Positions 61,087 through 64,000 of a stretch of DNA of 64,000 nt are shown here, piece by piece; position 1 is the first letter of the stretch, and each line of letters begins with the position of its first letter. A model generated the notes under the pieces. It was not told the origin of the DNA. It did no database searches and saw only the letters and a list, made by a program, of their open reading frames with translations. Location of the stretch: the NCBI RefSeq assembly GCF_008831285.2, contig NC_045138.2, positions 30,909,934 through 30,973,933 on the forward strand. Direction: 5' to 3'. This stretch comes from Nymphaea colorata. Its lineage: Eukaryota > Streptophyta > Magnoliopsida > Nymphaeales > Nymphaeaceae. Both the position numbers and the translations under genes were made by a program.

Positions 61087-62853
61087 ATGGAGGCGAGTGC
61101 GGTAGGGGAGATTGGGAGCTCGTCGAGGGAGCAGGACCGGCCGCCGAACCCGCTCGGAGGTGCGTACCGGCAGTGTTTCGGCAACGCCCACTTCGGTTCT
61201 CCGTGCGCCAACAGCCCTCATGTTCGCCACGCCGCACTGGTGCGATCTTTCTTCCGTCGCTCCGTCTCTTTCTCTCTTCTTTCTGAGGTATCTCGTTTAG
61301 GGTTACGGCCTGTCTCTTTTTGTGCCATGGGGAGCCCGAACGTGACGTTAGACTGCCATTCTTTTGTTTTTCCTTTTTCCCTCTGTTGGTGGAATGGATT
61401 TTGAAGTATATGGCTAGGATCGGAGAAATTGGCGTGAGCCATTGCTCCTGTTCTGTTGTACTGCAGAAGTCGTACAGTGCCGTTTGGCTGTTGTCTATTG
61501 TTGTTCTTCATTGTTTATTTGGCTTGAATACGGATGAATCAGATTGCTTTTTCCTCTTTTGTCCTCCTGATTTTCTTGTTTCCTTTCGCGTGAATTTAAA
61601 GCTTTTTTTTTGTTGTTTCACTGGATTTTAGTATGAGCATTTTCTTCTGGAGTGTGGTTTAATGCATAAATGTTTTTGCTATTGGTTTTTGGTCTTTTTA
61701 GAGGGCAAGCAGGGTGGAACGATTCGTCGGTAGCGCATATGATGATTCCGAAGTCGATGGGGAGCTGAACTTGGAGGTCCCCACTTTTACCATCTTTGCC
61801 TCTACTCTTCTGAACATGTCTTAATTTTACATGATTTTGGTTTCATCGTTATTGCATTGGATTATGGACGAAAATGTAGTATTCAAATAATATGTGCATC
61901 TCAACCATGAACTTGATCCAGCTGAGTATTTTTACTTGATGGAAGTTTTTCCACTTTCAGCTTCGATACAGTCAAGTGCTTATGTTGGAGCTTGACAACT
62001 ACAATAATAAAGATGAATTTGGAACAAAAAGACATAATTAAAGACCGACAAAAAACTATATGGAAAGTTCACTTTTCAGGCAATATAAGGTGGCAAACTG
62101 AACGATCTCAAGCTTCCTAGAACGGATGGGAGTTTCAAATTGCCCATTGCTGAAATAGTGAGGCAACATTTTATCTTTTTCAGTTGCCTATGTTTTCCTC
62201 TAGGCATCATTTATCAGTAGAAACGTGATTCTTTCCCTCCTTGGCTTCCAAAGCTCATGTCAGCCACTCGGAAGCTATCGGCTTCGATAAGTGGTTATGT
62301 TAGAGCTTGACAACTACACTTATAAAGACCGATTTGGAACAAAAAGACATGATCAAAGCCATCAAAATTTGTATGGAAAGTTCATTTTTAAGGCAACATA
62401 AGGAGGCAAACTGAACAATCTCAAGCTTCCTAGAATGGACAGGAGTCCCATTTCTAAAATAGTGGGGCCACGCTTATCTTTTTCAATTGCCTATTTTTTT
62501 TCCTCTAGGCATCATTTATCAGTAGAACGCTCATCCTTTCAATGCTTTCTTCTGTATCACTATATTTGCAGCTATGTCCTTTTGATGTAGTTGGGGAGGA
62601 TGATTCATGAAAATTTTCTTGTTGCCAAAGTCTGCTGTGTGTAGATGTAAACAAAATCTAGTCTATGGTGGCTTAAAATGGATCTGTAGACAACATTTGA
62701 ATGGATATCTTGGCTTTTACTCATTTTTTTGGACAATAACTTGCTAGTTTTCATAATATTGGTGTCTCTCAATTAATAATACTAAAATTGATTTGCTTTC
62801 CAGTGCATGATAGACAGTACTATTGGATACTCCGACCATCATTTCCCAACATG
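61087..62853 (+). CDS. 5' part of an unidentified gene (exons 1-3, tentative)
   Basis: Exon 1 (61087-61239) encodes 51 residues starting MEASAVGEIGSSSREQ, with YRQCFGNAHFGSPC, ending RHAAL before a GTGCGA donor; it is GC-rich and follows a G-box-bearing upstream region. Candidate exon 2 (61702-61776) keeps phase and reads RASRVERFVGSAYDDSEVDG and onward, but its donor (GAG/GTCCCC) is weak. Candidate exon 3 (62804-62853), after TTTGCTTTCCAG, reads CMIDSTIGYSDHHFP. I recognise no family. If exon 2 is not spliced at 61776, translation would stop near 61824. The gene probably continues beyond 64000. Exon 1 is the best supported. Confidence 0.45.
61960..62531. repeat. Tandem duplication in the intron of the gene at 61087
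   Basis: Two diverged copies, about 61960-62224 and 62281-62531 (offset about 321 bp). Shared words are GAGCTTGACAACTACA, TTTGGAACAAAAAGACAT, TATGGAAAGTTCA, ATCTCAAGCTTCCTAGAA and CTAGGCATCATTTATCAGTA. It lies between candidate exons 2 and 3. Confidence 0.85.
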
Positions 62854-64000
62854 GTTTGTGTCTCAAGCGTTAGAAGGTAGCTAATATGGAGTTTCTTAAA
62901 GTAGGTGTCTCTTCTGGTTTCAGTGGTCTTTGATCATTGGAGTGGCCAAGGAGCAAACCTAAACCAGCCATATTTGACACTAAAATTGCTGCTTAGCCTA
63001 TTTTAGCCTTCAATGCCTTAGAAAAGTCTGAATTGCTTAAATTCAACACCGCTAATGCCTATGACCACATTGATTACTGTTTTGAAATATTAATTAGCTT
63101 CATTACATTAAGGCTTTGTTTAGGAATGGAGGCGAAATGGTCGTGGGAGTTGAGGTGCAAAAGGGAGGTTAGAGTGTATTTATCAACTGCATCTCCTTGA
63201 GATGTCTGAGGAGGTGAAAAGACATCTGTACTCCTATTTGCTCTTTTGTCTCCACTCTATCTCCAAATCAAGAGATTCTAGTTTGGAGACTTTGAGTGTT
63301 CTCCATTCATTCCTCAGGCATTAACTTGCCAACTTCTTTAAGACACAGTATTAGTAGGACTTGGGTTTGGAATAGACCTTCGTCAGTAAATGGCAGTGGA
63401 GCTTTTTTCCTGCACTCAATCTTGGGTGGGAAGCCATTTAAATGGGTGTGCATAGTAGGTCAGGGAGTCGCTGCTGCTGAGTGATAGCCAGCAGGGCAAC
63501 TTTTCGTCTGATTTATGAAAAATGGTCTGGTATACTGAGTTCAGATTTAGCACACTTTTGAACATGCAGTTGATAGTCAACTGCAGGAACCTGGTTGGGC
63601 TGGTAAAGTGTTTGGCAGTAAAAAATCTGCACTTCAGAAATCTAAGACTGGGATCATGATGACAAGCTCTTTAAGAAGAAATTAACTACTAAGGGGGTTC
63701 CATCAATTAGAGATGTTTAATGCTTAGCATGTCGTCCATGAATGCTTGCTAGCTATGTCACATGGACACAACTAAAAGATAGCCCCCTTATTTCAACACT
63801 TCGGAGTTATATAGTTTTAGATGTTATCACGGCCATGGTGGTACTTATATCTGTGCTCCTGCGCACCCAAGGCTTTTGAAATTGCTCTGCACCTACACCG
63901 TATAAGCATTGCCTGCTAGCTTCCCCTTTTGTACTGACTTAATGCAACTCTCTCCTAAGTGAGGTTATTTAGGAACCCAAATCAATCAAGAGCTGGTGGG
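62854..64000. other. Right end of the window, no exon assigned
   Basis: Probably intron or further exons of the gene starting at 61087; I could not place more exons with confidence. No repeat or RNA gene was recognised. Confidence 0.35.

Noticed and set aside
60966-61230. Minus-strand frames over the start of the gene at 61087
   Set aside because: Antisense to a GC-rich first exon; no supporting splice sites or promoter on that strand.

Overview
This is nuclear DNA of a flowering plant; the lineage cannot be fixed from the window. The evidence is spliced genes of plant-specific families (an HHO/NIGT1-type GARP transcription factor and a plastid BASS-family transporter with 13 coding exons), Ty1/copia, Ty3 and L1 remnants, hAT-type non-autonomous elements and many AT microsatellites. 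Exon borders below were read by eye from GT/AG sites, reading phase and family knowledge; no alignment was run.

The left part (1 to about 36 kb) is repeat country. It holds an old minus-strand copia relic (about 2.69-4.73 kb), a diverged 57-bp tandem repeat (4.98-5.66 kb), a hAT-like element with perfect 8-bp target duplications (6308-7105), and a structurally complete copia element with matching 164-bp LTRs and 5-bp target duplication (8116-13277) whose gag-pol carries one frameshift and a small RNase H deletion. Next come a lone minus-strand LTR with primer site (13666-13824), Ty3 gag and L1 relics (14.1-15.9 kb), a 5-kb array of the same 57-bp repeat with a higher-order arrangement (15.9-21.0 kb), and several tandemly duplicated elements. 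A duplicated block links 5.65-6.15 kb with 23.95-24.95 kb; its right copy borders a decayed candidate gene with a duplicated exon.

The right part (36 to 64 kb) holds the genes. The HHO/NIGT1-like factor (36713-40113, +) and the BASS2-like plastid pyruvate/sodium cotransporter (41734-51924, -) converge on each other. A small two-exon gene (55375-56152, -) encodes a plastid-type protein that single-frame ORF reading misses. The 5' end of an unidentified gene (61087 onward, +) has W-box and G-box motifs upstream and runs out of the window or into exons I could not place.

No CRISPR array, rRNA, convincing tRNA gene or bacterial-type operon was seen. The most unusual items are the 57-bp (19-codon) repeat with its higher-order spacer, the overlooked two-exon gene, and the decayed gene with duplicated exon in the segmental duplication.
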